DNA from: Xanthomonas sp. GPE 39
GTDB lineage: Bacteria > Pseudomonadota > Gammaproteobacteria > Xanthomonadales > Xanthomonadaceae
DNA length: 64,000 nucleotides
Assembly (NCBI RefSeq): GCF_000963005.1
Contig: NZ_JZHZ01000007.1
Coordinates: forward strand, 3,070,056 to 3,134,055
Direction of reading: 5' to 3'
The notes below the pieces were generated by a model. The model was not told the origin of the DNA. It searched no databases and saw only the letters and a program-made list of their open reading frames with translations. Positions 48,524 to 58,913 of the stretch are shown here, one piece after another (position 1 is the stretch's first letter; each line of letters starts with the position of its first letter). Position numbers and translations under genes: made by a program.

Positions 48524-50048
48524 GCGGCGCCTCCTCTGCGTGACCAAGCAACGCGCTCACGACTTTATCCATGGCACTGCCACGGGAGCCTTTGACGAGC
48601 AGCGTCGGGATCCGGGACCCGGGACCCGGGACCAGTGGAAGCGCGCCAACGGTCGGCGCGCCGGTGTTCTCGTACATCGATTCTGTTTCCTGCTCTTGAT
48701 GTGGCGCTGCGTCGGTCGCGGCCCCCAATTCACCGGTGCCGATGGCGACCACTGCCGCCAGATCCCGCTGCAATGCCTCGACCAGCGCCGCATGACTGTC
48801 GAACACCCGAGCGTTCTCGCCGAACGCCTGCGCGGCATGCGCACTGAGCGGCCCCAAGGTGTACAGCCGGGTCAGACCAGCAGCGCGTGCGCGGGAACCG
48901 CCGCTGGCATGCAGCGCTTCGGCGCCGGCGCCGAGTTCGCGCATGTCGCCCAACACCAACCAGCGCTCGCCGCCAACCGCTGCCAGCGCGTCAATCGCCG
49001 CCGCCAGCGAACCGGGATTGGCGTTGTAGCTGTCGTCGATCAGCACCACGCCACTGGGCAAGGTGTGCGAAATCTGCCGGCCGGGTACCGGCTGCACTTG
49101 CGCCAGACCAGCGGCGATCCGTGCTGGCGCCACGTCCAACGCCAGTGCCAGCGCCGCCGCAGCCAGTGCGTTGAGCAAGTTATGCCGTCCCGCTAGCGGC
49201 AGCGTGGCCTCGGCCTCGCCCTGCGGCGTCAGCAGCACGAACTGAGTCCGGTCTGCGGCCATGCGTATGCGCGTGGCGGTGACTTGCGCACCGTGCTGCA
49301 AGCCAAAGCGCAACACGCGCGGCCGCGAGGTGGCCGATAGCTGTTGCTCGAACCACAGACCGAAGGCATCGTCGATGTTGATCACCGCCGTCCCATCGGC
49401 CGGCAATGCGGTGTAGATCGCGCCCTTGGTCTGCGCCACACCGAGTAAGCTGCCCATGCGCTCCAGATGTGCAGGCGCAATGTTATTGACCAGCGACACG
49501 TGCGGCGGCGCGATGTCGGTCAGATAGGCAATATCGCCCGGTTTACCGGCACCCATCTCATAGACTGCGTAATCAGCTTCGTCTGGCGCGGCGATCACCG
49601 CCAGCGGCAGGCCGATTTCGTTATTGTGATTACCTGGATTGGCGTAGACGCTGCCGCCATCGAGCCGGCAGGCGTGCTGCAGGATCGCCAGCAACAACGC
49701 CTTGACGCTGGTCTTGCCGTTGCTGCCGGTGATCGCGGCCACCCGCGTGGCGCGACCGCGCTGCATGCCCGCCGCGATCCGCGCCAAGGCCAATTGCGTG
49801 TCGGCAGCGACGATTTGCGGCAGTTCGATGTGCGGCAGCCGCCGCTCGACCAGCAGCGCGCTGGCACCGCGCATGGCGGCATCGGCGGCAAAGCTGTGTC
49901 CATCGAAACGCTCCCCGCGCAGCGCCACGTACAAGCTGCCGGCAGCCAGACGACGGGTATCTTGGCTGATCGCATCGATTGCCACGTCATCGCCATGCAG
50001 GTCGGCGCCGGCCCAGTGCGCAATCATCGACAACGGCAAGCGCTTCAT
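48513..50048 (-). CDS. murF: UDP-MurNAc-tripeptide D-Ala-D-Ala ligase with an internal insertion
   Basis: A 511-residue Mur ligase adding D-Ala-D-Ala to the tripeptide. Motifs: [20 protein letters not shown] (P-loop), [50 protein letters not shown] and [19 protein letters not shown]. coli MurF has 452 residues. Near the end, between the strand AAVVAIGT and the conserved [16 protein letters not shown], lies an insert of about 45 residues ([27 protein letters not shown]) encoded partly by a dispersed GGGACCCGG repeat. The gene stays open, so the enzyme is presumably functional. Start overlaps murE (ATGA). Confidence 0.96.
   Translation of the reverse strand: MKRLPLSMIAHWAGADLHGDDVAIDAISQDTRRLAAGSLYVALRGERFDGHSFAADAAMRGASALLVERRLPHIELPQIVAADTQLALARIAAGMQRGRATRVAAITGSNGKTSVKALLLAILQHACRLDGGSVYANPGNHNNEIGLPLAVIAAPDEADYAVYEMGAGKPGDIAYLTDIAPPHVSLVNNIAPAHLERMGSLLGVAQTKGAIYTALPADGTAVINIDDAFGLWFEQQLSATSRPRVLRFGLQHGAQVTATRIRMAADRTQFVLLTPQGEAEATLPLAGRHNLLNALAAAALALALDVAPARIAAGLAQVQPVPGRQISHTLPSGVVLIDDSYNANPGSLAAAIDALAAVGGERWLVLGDMRELGAGAEALHASGGSRARAAGLTRLYTLGPLSAHAAQAFGENARVFDSHAALVEALQRDLAAVVAIGTGELGAATDAAPHQEQETESMYENTGAPTVGALPLVPGPGSRIPTLLVKGSRGSAMDKVVSALLGHAEEAPHAA
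48604..48634 (-). repeat. GGGACCCGG repeat inside murF
   Basis: ATCCGGGACCCGGGACCCGG followed by GACC: three direct copies of an 8-base GGGACCCG unit. On the coding strand it reads [10 protein letters not shown]. This is the purest example of the repeat family in the window. Confidence 0.75.
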
Positions 50049-51529
50049 CGAACCACCTCCGCCACGCGTCTGCGTAGGGCCTGGGCGGCAACCTCGGCAT
50101 CGTCAAAGGGATGTTTGATCCCAACGATCTCCTGATACGGCTCATGGCCCTTGCCAGCAATCAGCACGATGTCTTCGGCACCAGCCATGGCGATCGCCGC
50201 GGCAATCGCCTGCGCACGCTCGCGCTGTACCTGCACCATCGCCATGCTGTCGAAACCGGCCAAAATATCGGCAACGATGCGCTCGCCATCCTCGCCACGC
50301 GGATTGTCGTCGGTGACGAACACATCATCGGCCAGACGCTGCGCGATCGCCGCCATCTGCGGACGTTTGCCCGCATCGCGTTCGCCACCGCAGCCGAACA
50401 CGCACAACAACCGCCCTTTGGCATGATCTCGCAAGCTTTGCAGTGCCTGTTCCAGCGCGTCGGGCGTATGCGCGTAATCCACGACCACCAGCGGTTGCGC
50501 GTCGCGACCGCCGAGACGGTTCATGCGCCCACGGATCGGCTGCAATTGCGCCAGCGTGCCGGCAATGCTGATCGGTGGCACGTCCAGCGCGTACAGCACG
50601 CCGGCCACGGCCAGCAGGTTGTCCACGTTGAAACGGCCCAGCAAGGGGGATTGCAGCGCATGTCGCTGCGTGCCGACGATCAGCTCGAAACCGATGCCGC
50701 GCGCATCCAATTGCAGCGCCTCGGCGCGCACCATCGCATCATCGCGACCACGCGCACTGACGCCAATGCGCCGCAACGCCGGATCCAGCGCATGCAGCAG
50801 TTCGCGACCAAACGCATCGTCCAGGTTCACGACCGCCGCCTTCAACCCCGGCATGGCGAACAAGCGCGCCTTGGCCGCCCCATAAGCGGCCATGTCGCCG
50901 TGGTAATCGAGATGGTCGCGGGTGAGGTTGGTGAACACCGCCACGTCGAAATGCACCGCGTCCACGCGACCTTGATCCAGCGCGTGCGAACTGACTTCCA
51001 TCGCCACCGCTTGCGCACCGGCATCGCGCAACTGCGCCAGCAGCGCGTGCAACGGCAGCACCAACGGGGTCGTGAAGCCGGTCGGCAACACGCGTCCGTA
51101 CAGGCCAGCACCGAGCGTGCCGATGCTGCCACTGCAGGTGCCCAGCAAATCCCAGGCCTGCGTCAGCAGTTGCACGGTTGAGGTCTTACCGTTGGTGCCG
51201 GTGACGCCGACCATGGTCATCGCCTGCGACGGATAGCCGTGCAGTTGATCGGCCATCGCGCCCATGCGCGCGCGCAAGCCCGGCACCGCGATGGCATCTG
51301 CCGGCACCGCCAGATCAGCCGGAGCCGGTGGCTCGAACAGAATCGCCACGGCGCCATTGGCGCGCGCCTGCTCCACAAAACTCAACCCGTGCGCGCCGAA
51401 ACCGGCAATCGCCACAAAGACATCGCCTGGACGCACCGCACGACTATCCATCACCAGCCCGGACACCTGCACCTCGCGCGGCAGCGCCACGTCCGGCAGC
51501 AATTGCGACAAAGCCAGCGTGCGGGTCAC
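50045..51529 (-). CDS. murE: UDP-MurNAc-L-Ala-D-Glu--meso-diaminopimelate ligase
   Basis: A 494-residue Mur ligase. Motifs: [40 protein letters not shown] (P-loop), [33 protein letters not shown] and [16 protein letters not shown]. The specificity motif is DNPR ([14 protein letters not shown]), which marks meso-diaminopimelate rather than lysine addition, as expected for a Gram-negative wall. The start is a GTG at 51529 that overlaps the ftsI stop (GTGA); this gives the normal N-terminus [16 protein letters not shown]. Confidence 0.97.
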   Translation of the reverse strand: MTRTLALSQLLPDVALPREVQVSGLVMDSRAVRPGDVFVAIAGFGAHGLSFVEQARANGAVAILFEPPAPADLAVPADAIAVPGLRARMGAMADQLHGYPSQAMTMVGVTGTNGKTSTVQLLTQAWDLLGTCSGSIGTLGAGLYGRVLPTGFTTPLVLPLHALLAQLRDAGAQAVAMEVSSHALDQGRVDAVHFDVAVFTNLTRDHLDYHGDMAAYGAAKARLFAMPGLKAAVVNLDDAFGRELLHALDPALRRIGVSARGRDDAMVRAEALQLDARGIGFELIVGTQRHALQSPLLGRFNVDNLLAVAGVLYALDVPPISIAGTLAQLQPIRGRMNRLGGRDAQPLVVVDYAHTPDALEQALQSLRDHAKGRLLCVFGCGGERDAGKRPQMAAIAQRLADDVFVTDDNPRGEDGERIVADILAGFDSMAMVQVQRERAQAIAAAIAMAGAEDIVLIAGKGHEPYQEIVGIKHPFDDAEVAAQALRRRVAEVVR

Positions 51530-53391
51530 TGGTGCGTCTCCTGCAACGGCGTCGGTAGCGCGGCCGACGTCGGCGCGGTGGCACGCACACTCGGCAGTGC
51601 GGCATCGACCTCGGCGGCGGCGTCCGGCACCGTGGCCGGGTCTGGCTCGGTCGGCACCGGCGGCGGCGCATGCCCACTCTTGCCGGCGGCCTGCGCCGCC
51701 AGCCACGATTGAATGTCGTCCGGCGGCACGTCCATCAGCCGCAGCGCACCTTCCATCACGTTATGGAACACCGGCGCCGACACCAGACCGCCGTAGTACT
51801 TGGTGCCCTGTGGATCGTTGATCACGATGACCGTCGCAAAGCGCGGATGGCTCGCCGGCACCAGGCCCGCGAACAGTGCGTTGTAGTGACCGCGCTCGTA
51901 GCCACCTGGGCCGGTCTTGCGTGCGGTGCCGGTCTTGCCGGCAACGTGATAGCCCAGAATCGCCGCACCTTTGGCGCCGCCCTGAGTCACCACCGTCTCC
52001 ATCATCGCCACCACTTCCTTGGCGATGGCCGGGTCCAGCACTTGCTTGGTTTCCTCGTGCTGGCCCTTGACGAAGGTCGGCGTCACCAACCTGCCGCCGT
52101 TGCCGAGCGCGCAATAGGCGCGTGCAATCTGCAACGGCGTCACCGACAGGCCGTAGCCATACGCCATCGTGGTCTTGGACGAACCACTCCAGCGCGCTGG
52201 CGACGGCAACACACCGGCCGATTCGCCAGGGAAACCGCTGTGCGGTGCACTGCCGTATCCGTAGCTGTGAATCTGATCGTAGAAGGTCTGGTCCGGCAGC
52301 TTGGCTGCAATCTTCGCCGCGCCGATGTTGGAACTGCGGGTAATCACGCCGGTCACGGTCAACACGCCGTTGTTGTGCGGTACGTCTTTGATGGTGAAGC
52401 GACCGACCGCCATGTAGCCCGGGTTGGTGTCGATCAAGGTGTCCTTGGTGACCACACCGGCCTTGAGCGCGGTGGAGATGGTCAGCGGCTTCATTGTCGA
52501 GCCCGGCTCGACGATATCGGTGAGCGCACGGTTGCGACGCGCGTCCGGATTGACGCCGGTAACGGCATTCGGGTTGTAGGTCGGCAGATTGACCATGGCC
52601 AGGATCTCGCCCGTGACCACATCCATGATCACGATGGAGCCACCGGCCGCCTTGTTTTCCACCAGCGCTTTACGCAATTCCTTGTACGCCAGGAACTGGA
52701 TACGGCGGTCGATGCTGAGGGTCAGGTCCTTGCCAGGTTGCGCCGGCTTGACCAGATCGATGCTCTCCACGATCGCGCCCTTGCGGTCACGAATCACGCG
52801 CTTGGCACCGGGCTTACCACGCAACCACTCATCGAAGGCCAGCTCCAGCCCCTCCTGGCCGCGATCATCGATGTTGGTGAAGCCCAGCACGTGCGCCATC
52901 GCTTCGCCCTGCGGGTAGAAGCGGCGGAACTCGCGCTGCGAAAACACACCCGGAATGCCCAACGCAATCACCGCATGCGCTTTGTCCGGGTTGATCCGAC
53001 GCTTGATGTAGATGAACTCCTTGTCCACCTTCTGCGACAGCTTGACGGTCAACTCATCGACGGGCAGCTCCAACGCCTGTGCCAGCTGCGGGATGCGGTC
53101 GGGATTACGTAGCAGTTCCTGCGGATTGACCCAAATCGATTCCACCGGCGTGGACACCGCCAGCGGTTCGCCATTGCGGTCGGTGATCATGCCGCGTGAA
53201 GTCGCAATCGGCAGGTCGCGCAAAAACCGCGCCTCGCCCTGACGTTGATAGAAATCGGTATTGATCAACTGCACATAAGCGGCACGACCGATCAGCGTCA
53301 TCGAGCACAACCCCAGCGCAGCACCGACCAGCGCCAGACGGCCGCGCAGGTTGAAGTTGCTGCGGGAACGGTTGCGGCCGGCCTTGCTCAT
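51526..53391 (-). CDS. ftsI: Septal transpeptidase FtsI (PBP3)
   Basis: A 621-residue class B penicillin-binding protein that cross-links septal peptidoglycan with FtsW. A basic cytoplasmic start and a single membrane segment ([20 protein letters not shown]) precede the PBP dimer domain; catalytic motifs are EPGSTMKPL (Ser nucleophile), TRSSNIG and [10 protein letters not shown]. The C-terminal 60 residues are Pro/Ala-rich ([20 protein letters not shown]), longer than in E. coli PBP3 and probably disordered in the periplasm. ATGA overlap with ftsL at the start, GTGA overlap with murE at the end. Confidence 0.97.
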   Translation of the reverse strand: MSKAGRNRSRSNFNLRGRLALVGAALGLCSMTLIGRAAYVQLINTDFYQRQGEARFLRDLPIATSRGMITDRNGEPLAVSTPVESIWVNPQELLRNPDRIPQLAQALELPVDELTVKLSQKVDKEFIYIKRRINPDKAHAVIALGIPGVFSQREFRRFYPQGEAMAHVLGFTNIDDRGQEGLELAFDEWLRGKPGAKRVIRDRKGAIVESIDLVKPAQPGKDLTLSIDRRIQFLAYKELRKALVENKAAGGSIVIMDVVTGEILAMVNLPTYNPNAVTGVNPDARRNRALTDIVEPGSTMKPLTISTALKAGVVTKDTLIDTNPGYMAVGRFTIKDVPHNNGVLTVTGVITRSSNIGAAKIAAKLPDQTFYDQIHSYGYGSAPHSGFPGESAGVLPSPARWSGSSKTTMAYGYGLSVTPLQIARAYCALGNGGRLVTPTFVKGQHEETKQVLDPAIAKEVVAMMETVVTQGGAKGAAILGYHVAGKTGTARKTGPGGYERGHYNALFAGLVPASHPRFATVIVINDPQGTKYYGGLVSAPVFHNVMEGALRLMDVPPDDIQSWLAAQAAGKSGHAPPPVPTEPDPATVPDAAAEVDAALPSVRATAPTSAALPTPLQETHQ

Positions 53392-53651
53392 GGGCGCACC
53401 ACCACGATGTCGCCGGTTTCGGGGAACTTCATCCCCAAGCGCTCACGCGCGAGCTGATCGACACGGTTGCTCTCGGCCCAGGTCGCCTGCTCAAGCTGCA
53501 ACCGGCCGAACTCGATATTCAAATCGTCGCGGGCGTGCTCCAACTGCGCCAGTTCGACGAACAATTGGCGATGCCGATGGCGCATGTACACCACCCCAAT
53601 CGCCGAGGCGATGGTGCAGCTCAGCAGCACGATCAGCAGCAGGCGGCTCAT
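53388..53651 (-). CDS. ftsL: Cell division protein FtsL
   Basis: An 87-residue bitopic protein: a membrane segment ([20 protein letters not shown]) then a periplasmic coiled coil with heptads ([40 protein letters not shown]) and an end [18 protein letters not shown] typical of the FtsLB/DivIC fold. FtsL with FtsB and FtsQ activates FtsWI. Both ends overlap neighbours by four bases. Confidence 0.93.
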   Translation of the reverse strand: MSRLLLIVLLSCTIASAIGVVYMRHRHRQLFVELAQLEHARDDLNIEFGRLQLEQATWAESNRVDQLARERLGMKFPETGDIVVVRP

Positions 53652-54667
53652 GTACCACTCCGGTGCAGCGACGCCGGGACATGCGCCTCGAACTGCGCCA
53701 GTTTCTCCGCCACCCGCAGCACGGCGCTACGCGCACGCGGGTTGCCAGCAAGTTCATCGGCATCGGCCTTGATCGCGCCGCCGTGCAAACGCAGGACTGG
53801 CACAAACGCCTGCGCCTCGGGCAGACGCCGGTTGCTCGGCGGCGCCTTGGCGTGACGCTGCATGAAGTGTTTGACGATGCGGTCTTCCAGCGAATGGAAG
53901 CTGATCACGGCCAGACGCCCGCCCGGCTTGAGCCTGGCCAGCGCCGCGTCCAGCCCGCTCTCCAGATCGGCCAATTCGCGATTGATGTGGATGCGGATCG
54001 CCTGGAAGCTGCGCGTGGCAGGATGCGTCTTGCTATCGCCACGCGGCATCACTGTGGCGATCAACTCGGCCAATTGCGCGGTGCGGGTCAACGGCAGCTC
54101 GACACGACGCGCGACGATGGCACGGGCGATGCGCCGGCTCTGCCGCTCCTCACCGTAATTCCACAGCACATCGGCGATCTCGCGCTCGTCGGCGCGCGCC
54201 AGCCACTGCGCCGCGCTCTCGCCCGCGTGCGGATCCATGCGCATATCCAGCGGACCGTCCTTGCCGAACGAGAAACCGCGCTCGGCCACATCCAACTGCG
54301 GCGAGGACACACCCAGGTCGAACAGCACCCCGTCCAGGTCGGCTGCCACATCCCAATGCCCCAACTCGGCGAAACTGCCGCGACGGATGGACACGCGAGC
54401 GTCGTCGCCGAACGCATGTTCGGCTTCGGCAATCGCCTCGGGATCCTTGTCCATCACCAGCAGCCGGCCTCCTGGGCCGAGTTTGTGCAGCACTCCGCGC
54501 GCGTGTCCTCCACGCCCGAACGTGCCATCCAGATAGATTCCGTTTTCGATCACCTGCAGCCCGTCCATGACCTGCGCGAACAACACCGGCACATGCGCTG
54601 CCGATGATTGCGACACCGCGAGGTGACCGGCCTGCGCCTGTCCGCGCACCCGGACACCCCGACTCAC
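53648..54667 (-). CDS. rsmH: 16S rRNA (cytosine-1402-N4)-methyltransferase
   Basis: A 339-residue SAM methyltransferase that modifies C1402 in the ribosomal P site, together with RsmI encoded at 56271-57095. Motifs: [64 protein letters not shown] and [18 protein letters not shown]. The GTG at 54667 overlaps the mraZ stop (GTGA); it adds about 24 residues before the usual [10 protein letters not shown] start, so an internal start cannot be excluded. Confidence 0.95.
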   Translation of the reverse strand: MSRGVRVRGQAQAGHLAVSQSSAAHVPVLFAQVMDGLQVIENGIYLDGTFGRGGHARGVLHKLGPGGRLLVMDKDPEAIAEAEHAFGDDARVSIRRGSFAELGHWDVAADLDGVLFDLGVSSPQLDVAERGFSFGKDGPLDMRMDPHAGESAAQWLARADEREIADVLWNYGEERQSRRIARAIVARRVELPLTRTAQLAELIATVMPRGDSKTHPATRSFQAIRIHINRELADLESGLDAALARLKPGGRLAVISFHSLEDRIVKHFMQRHAKAPPSNRRLPEAQAFVPVLRLHGGAIKADADELAGNPRARSAVLRVAEKLAQFEAHVPASLHRSGT

Positions 54668-55110
54668 AACTTCAGATCGAGCAATCCATCGCCCAGATCC
54701 TCGTCAGACAAGGTCTGATGGATCAATGCGCGATGAGCCTGCTCGCTCCACAATTCGAACTTATCGCCCATGCCCAACAGCACGGCGCGCTTTTCAATGC
54801 CCACCGCAGCGCGATGGCTCGGCGGAACGGTGATACGGGCATTGGCATCCAGCTCAAGCGCCGCGGATGAACCCACCAGCTTTTGCTGCAGGACCCGCAC
54901 CACGCGCTGGGTATTGGGCTTGGCCATGACCTCGTCACGGACCCGCTCCCACTCCTTTTCCGCATACAGCCACAGGCATCCGGCCTCGAAGGGGTTGTAG
55001 GTCAGCACCAGCCGATTGCCGCTCATGCGCGCAACAAGGTCGCGGTATGCGGTGGGAACCGCCATACGCCCCTTGTCGTCAACAGTGATCGCGGTCTCGC
55101 CCTGAAACAC
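54664..55110 (-). CDS. mraZ: Transcriptional regulator MraZ
   Basis: A 148-residue protein with two AbrB-like swapped-hairpin repeats: [20 protein letters not shown] with YRDLV, and [19 protein letters not shown]. MraZ forms ring-shaped oligomers and represses its own division/cell-wall operon in E. coli. The start is a GTG at 55110 preceded by AGAAGG; longer in-frame starts lie in the promoter region. First gene of the cluster; candidate operator repeats lie directly upstream. Confidence 0.95.
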   Translation of the reverse strand: MFQGETAITVDDKGRMAVPTAYRDLVARMSGNRLVLTYNPFEAGCLWLYAEKEWERVRDEVMAKPNTQRVVRVLQQKLVGSSAALELDANARITVPPSHRAAVGIEKRAVLLGMGDKFELWSEQAHRALIHQTLSDEDLGDGLLDLKL

Positions 55111-55178
55111 AGCGCCTATACCTTCTTCTTTTTGATTCCGCTTGGAGCGGTCATTGAACCATGAAAAACCACAAAAAA

Positions 55179-55228
55179 CCCGGTTTCCCCCCAAGTCCCC
55201 ACCTTAGCAGCGCGCGACCGGTTGTCAA
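55179..55228 (-). promoter_or_regulatory. Candidate promoter and MraZ operator of the division cluster
   Basis: On the minus strand a consensus -35 TTGACA (55223-55228) is followed after 16 bases by TAAGGT (55201-55206) as a weak -10. Immediately downstream comes TGGGGACTTGGGGGGAAACC, with repeated TGGG-like blocks and a further CGGGT at about 10-base spacing, resembling the TGGGN repeats bound by E. coli MraZ. Autoregulation is inferred. Confidence 0.5.
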
Positions 55229-55745
55229 CAACTTCCAGAACAACAAATCACCTGCGGGATCAATGATTTGCGCCACTCTTTAGAGAATTGTTCAAGGCTT
55301 ATCCACAAGTTACTGTTTCTGATGAAATTTTAATATTGAACGAAAATTCAGCCCTGTGTACGTGGCGTTAAAGCATTGTGCACGCCGCGTTAAGACCGCC
55401 ACGAAGAACTGTCATCGCGGATCGCCCACTCCTGCCGTACTGCGCAAAGGCCGCGCACTCGACCGCATGGGCCTGATGGTTCACGCACTCCAGGGGACGG
55501 CAGCAACTCGCGTGGCGCATGCGCCTCTAGGGCGAACACAGCCAGGGTCACGTCATCTGCGTGAACGCCCTGGTCGCGCCAACGGCTGGCAACCACGCGC
55601 GTCGGTTCGGGCTGGACAGGAGATTTCGCAGGACGGACGGGAAAGAACAACCACGCCCAGCAGGCATGAGCCGGCGATCCGAAAAGCCGCCACGCCCGAG
55701 AGCGGCATGCGGCCGGGACGGCGACTCAGATAAAAGAGAGGAAGT
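55229..55745. other. Intergenic region between the mraZ promoter and rnpB
   Basis: About 515 bases. The first 120 are AT-rich (for example GATGAAATTTTAATATTGAA) and may hold additional promoters. The rest is GC-rich with short frames on both strands, none recognisable. No intrinsic terminator for rnpB is clear. Confidence 0.4.
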
Positions 55746-56191
55746 GGCGGAGCCGGCCGATAAGCCGGGTTCTGTCGTGGACAGTCATTCTTCTAGGCGC
55801 ACCGTCACCGATACGCTCGAGCAACCTACCCGGACCCGACGCGGGCCGCGCCATGAGGTCCCTATTTGGTCTTGCTCCAGGTGGGGTTTGCCGTGCCGGT
55901 CCGTTACCGGACTCGCGGTGCGCTCTTACCGCACCATTTCACCCTTACCGGCCCCTCGCCACCCCGCTGCCGTCGCCGAACGCGCTTGGCCGATGCGGCG
56001 CATCGCCAATACACTCCAGCAGCGGCAGCGGGGTGGCGAGGGACGTAGGCGGTATCTTTCTGTTGCACTTTCCGTCGGCTCGCGCCGCCCAGGCGTTACC
56101 TGGCACCTTGCCCTGTGGAGCCCGGACTTTCCTCGGCACCCCACCGCACCGAAATGCGCTGGAATGACGCGACTGTCTGGCCGACTCCGCC
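55746..56191 (-). ncRNA. rnpB: RNase P RNA (bacterial class A)
   Basis: The catalytic RNA of tRNA 5'-end processing, read on the minus strand. The ends pair as helix P1: GGCGGAGTCGGCC at the 5' end and GGCCGGCTCCGCC at the 3' end. Conserved core: GAGGAAAGTCCGGGCTCC near the 5' end, GACGGAAAGTGCAACAGAAA, AGGGTGAAATGGTGCGGTAA, and AGAAGAATGACTGTCC with ACAGAACCCGGCTTATCGG at the 3' side. A very long P12-type helix (CTCGCCACCCCGCTGCCG paired with its complement) makes the RNA about 446 bases. The location between rsmI and mraZ is usual for Xanthomonas. Confidence 0.96.
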
Positions 56192-56270
56192 GTGCGTATT
56201 GTCGCATGTCGGCAAACACGATGCGCCTCTTGCGCATATATGGACAACCCTGCGCACTGGCAGGCCCACC

Positions 56271-57095
56271 TCATCCGCCATACAACGCCTTGCGCGCCGC
56301 GCCGGTGAGTTCGGCGGCCAGCTTGGCGGCGGTGGAGGGCGGCAGGTGTTCGCTGAGCTTGGCGTAGACGCGGCGGCCTTCGGCCAGTTGCGCGTCGGCA
56401 TCGTCGCCAGCGCCCTGCACGATCAACACGAACTCGCCCTTGCGCTGGTTGTCGTCGGCCTCCACTCGTGCGTGCAGGTCGGCCAGGGTACCGTCGAGCA
56501 CGGTCTCGAACAGCTTGGTCAACTCGCGCGCCATCACCGCTGGACGGGCGTCACCGAACGCGGCGCGGCAGTCAGCCAGGGACTCGGCAATGCGGTGCGA
56601 AGACTCGTAGAACACCAGGGTGCGCGCCTCGCCGGCCAGCCGCGCCAGACGCTCGCGGCGGGCGGCGGCCTTGGCCGGCAAAAACCCCTCGAACGCGAAG
56701 CGATCACTGGGCAATCCCGCCACGCTGAGCGCGGCAATCGCCGCGCAGGCACCGGGAACCGGGCTGACCCGCACACCGGCCACGCGCGCGGCACGCACCA
56801 GCCGATAACCGGGGTCGCTGACTAGCGGGGTGCCGGCGTCGCTGACCAGAGCCAGCGACTCGCCGCCGCGCAAGCGCGCGACAATGCGCTGCGCCAGCGC
56901 CTCCTCGTTATGTTCATGCAGCGCGAGCAACGGCCGTTCGATGCCGAAATGCGCCAGTAACTGCCCGCTGCGGCGTGTGTCCTCGGCACAGATCGCCGCC
57001 ACCGACCGAAGTACCTCCTGCGCACGCGGCGTCAGGTCGGCAAGGTTACCGATCGGCGTGGCGACGACATGCAGGGTTCCGGATTGATCGCTCAT
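56271..57095 (-). CDS. rsmI: 16S rRNA (cytidine-1402-2'-O)-methyltransferase
   Basis: A 274-residue methyltransferase of the tetrapyrrole-methylase fold that 2'-O-methylates C1402, the base also modified by RsmH. Motifs: LHVVATPIGNLADLTPRAQE, AICAEDTRRSGQLLAHFGI, LVSDAGTPLVSDPGYRLV, VSPVPGACAAIAALSVAGLP and FYESSHRIAESLADC. Length is normal. Divergent from lpoA with 80 bases between starts, the standard yraL/yraM arrangement. Confidence 0.97.
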   Translation of the reverse strand: MSDQSGTLHVVATPIGNLADLTPRAQEVLRSVAAICAEDTRRSGQLLAHFGIERPLLALHEHNEEALAQRIVARLRGGESLALVSDAGTPLVSDPGYRLVRAARVAGVRVSPVPGACAAIAALSVAGLPSDRFAFEGFLPAKAAARRERLARLAGEARTLVFYESSHRIAESLADCRAAFGDARPAVMARELTKLFETVLDGTLADLHARVEADDNQRKGEFVLIVQGAGDDADAQLAEGRRVYAKLSEHLPPSTAAKLAAELTGAARKALYGG

Positions 57096-57175
57096 CTACG
57101 GTGTTCCGTGGTCAAGGGTAGAATCGTAGCGGTTTTCCCCGGCACGCCCGGCGTGCCCAGCCGAATGGACCAGAA

Positions 57176-58399
57176 ATGAACAAGCGATTCGCGAGGATTC
57201 CCGCCCTGTCGTTGCTGGCGCTGTTGTTCGCCGGCTGCGCCACCACCAGCGTGACGCCGAGCGCCTCTGCGAACCAAGCAGCAGCGAAGGCACGGAACGC
57301 GGCGCAGCAGACCCCAGCGCAGGCCACCAGTGCGAGCGGCAACGATCGCAACCAAGCCGCGCAATGGGGCGTGGACACCAGCAAGCGGCCACCGGCCGAA
57401 CGCGATGGCTACCGCCCACCGGCCAAATTGGCGGTGTTGCTGCCGCTGAGCGGCAACCTGGCCATCGCCGCCGCACCGGTGCGCGACGGGCTGCTCGCCG
57501 GCTACTACGGCGAGAGCCGGCGACGGCCACCAATCGACTTCATCGACACCACCGGCACCCCGGCCGGCGCACTGGCCGCCTACCAGAAGGCGGTCAACAG
57601 CGGCGCCGATTTCGTGGTCGGTCCGCTCGGCCGCGACGAAGTGACCGCACTCTTCGGACGCGGCGCACTGCCCGTGCCGGTGCTGGCGCTGAATCGCGGC
57701 AGCAGCGCCCCGCCCAGTGGCAGCGCCGGCTTCTCGCTGGCGCCGGAAGACGACGGCATCGCCGCCGCCGAATACCTGCTGGCCCACGAGCGTCGTAATG
57801 CGCTGGTGATCGGCAGCAATGACGACAACGGTCGCCGCGCGGCGGCCGCGTTCCGCGAACGTTTCAGCGAACGCGGCGGCAAGATCGCCGGCAGCGTCAG
57901 CGTGGCCGAAACGCCCGGCGATATCGGCCCACAGCTACGCAATGCGGTCGCCGCCGACGCGGTTTTCCTTGCGGTGAAGGGCAACACCGCACGCGCGCTG
58001 ACGCCACAACTGGCGCTGGCCGGGTTCGCTGGCAAGACCCGGGTGGCGACCTCGCAGCTGGTGCTGGGTACCGGCAAACCCGAGGACGATCTGGTACTGG
58101 ACGGCATCGCCTATCCGAGCGAGCTGTGGAACGTGCGCGGCATCGGCGGCCTGCCGGCGGCGACCAGCGTCGCTGACATGCTGCCGACCGCACGCGGCCC
58201 GGGCCAGCGCCTGTTCGCGTTCGGCTACGACGCCTGGCAGATCACCGCCTATCTGGAAAAACTCGCAACCGGCAAGGAAAGCAGCTTGCGCGGCGCCACG
58301 GGCGTGCTGCATCTGGACGGTCTCGGCAACATCCTGCGTACCCCGGCCTGGTCCACCTTCAGCGGTGGACAGGCCACTCCGCTACCTGATGGAACCTGA
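57176..58399 (+). CDS. lpoA: Penicillin-binding protein activator LpoA, short form
   Basis: A 407-residue lipoprotein. The signal peptide ends in a lipobox (LLFAGCATT), so the protein should sit in the outer membrane facing the periplasm. The body is the LppC domain, a periplasmic-binding-protein fold: [53 protein letters not shown] and [17 protein letters not shown]. coli LpoA (about 680 residues) has an extra N-terminal TPR-like domain; here a short Ala/Gln/Ser linker replaces it. LpoA activates PBP1a in E. coli. Followed by yraN with an 11-base overlap. Confidence 0.9.
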   Translation: MNKRFARIPALSLLALLFAGCATTSVTPSASANQAAAKARNAAQQTPAQATSASGNDRNQAAQWGVDTSKRPPAERDGYRPPAKLAVLLPLSGNLAIAAAPVRDGLLAGYYGESRRRPPIDFIDTTGTPAGALAAYQKAVNSGADFVVGPLGRDEVTALFGRGALPVPVLALNRGSSAPPSGSAGFSLAPEDDGIAAAEYLLAHERRNALVIGSNDDNGRRAAAAFRERFSERGGKIAGSVSVAETPGDIGPQLRNAVAADAVFLAVKGNTARALTPQLALAGFAGKTRVATSQLVLGTGKPEDDLVLDGIAYPSELWNVRGIGGLPAATSVADMLPTARGPGQRLFAFGYDAWQITAYLEKLATGKESSLRGATGVLHLDGLGNILRTPAWSTFSGGQATPLPDGT

Positions 58400-58757
58400 T
58401 CGGCGCCAGCGCGGTAAGGCGGTAGAAGCGGCGGCACGGGCCGAACTGCAACGTGCCGGCTTGCGCCTGGTCGCGGCGAACGTGGCCTTCCGTGGCGGCG
58501 AGTTGGACTTGGTGATGCAGCAGGAACAGGGCCTGGTGTTCGTCGAAGTGCGTTACCGACGCAACGCCGCGTTCGGCGGCGGCGCGGCCTCGGTCGATCT
58601 GCGTAAACGCCGCCGCTTGTTATTGGCTGCGCAGTTATTCCTCGCCGCACATCCGCAGTACGCGACATGGCCGTGCCGCTTCGACGTGGTCGAGGCCGAG
58701 GGCGAGCCGCCACGGCTGACCTGGCTGCGCGACGCCTTCCGCGCCGACGATGTCTGA
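58389..58757 (+). CDS. yraN: YraN family protein (UPF0102), nuclease-like
   Basis: A 122-residue protein of the UPF0102 family: [60 protein letters not shown] and [20 protein letters not shown]. The GELDLV and FVEVRYR motifs are the metal site of the Holliday-junction-resolvase/endonuclease-like fold, so a DNA-related role is likely but unproven. The ATG at 58389 overlaps the end of lpoA by 11 bases, implying coupled translation. Confidence 0.92.
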   Translation: MEPDRRQRGKAVEAAARAELQRAGLRLVAANVAFRGGELDLVMQQEQGLVFVEVRYRRNAAFGGGAASVDLRKRRRLLLAAQLFLAAHPQYATWPCRFDVVEAEGEPPRLTWLRDAFRADDV

Positions 58758-58913
58758 CATGCTCGGCCTCTTCCCGCACACGGCGGTTCCGTTGGCGCTC
58801 AAGACCGCCGCGCTTGTGCCAGCACAGCGCCGAGTGTGGCAGCCCCTGAGGCTGGCAATCCTCGCCTGGAAACGACTGCCGCCGCCCCGCTCCTCTTCTG
58901 CGCCGTCACTGCC

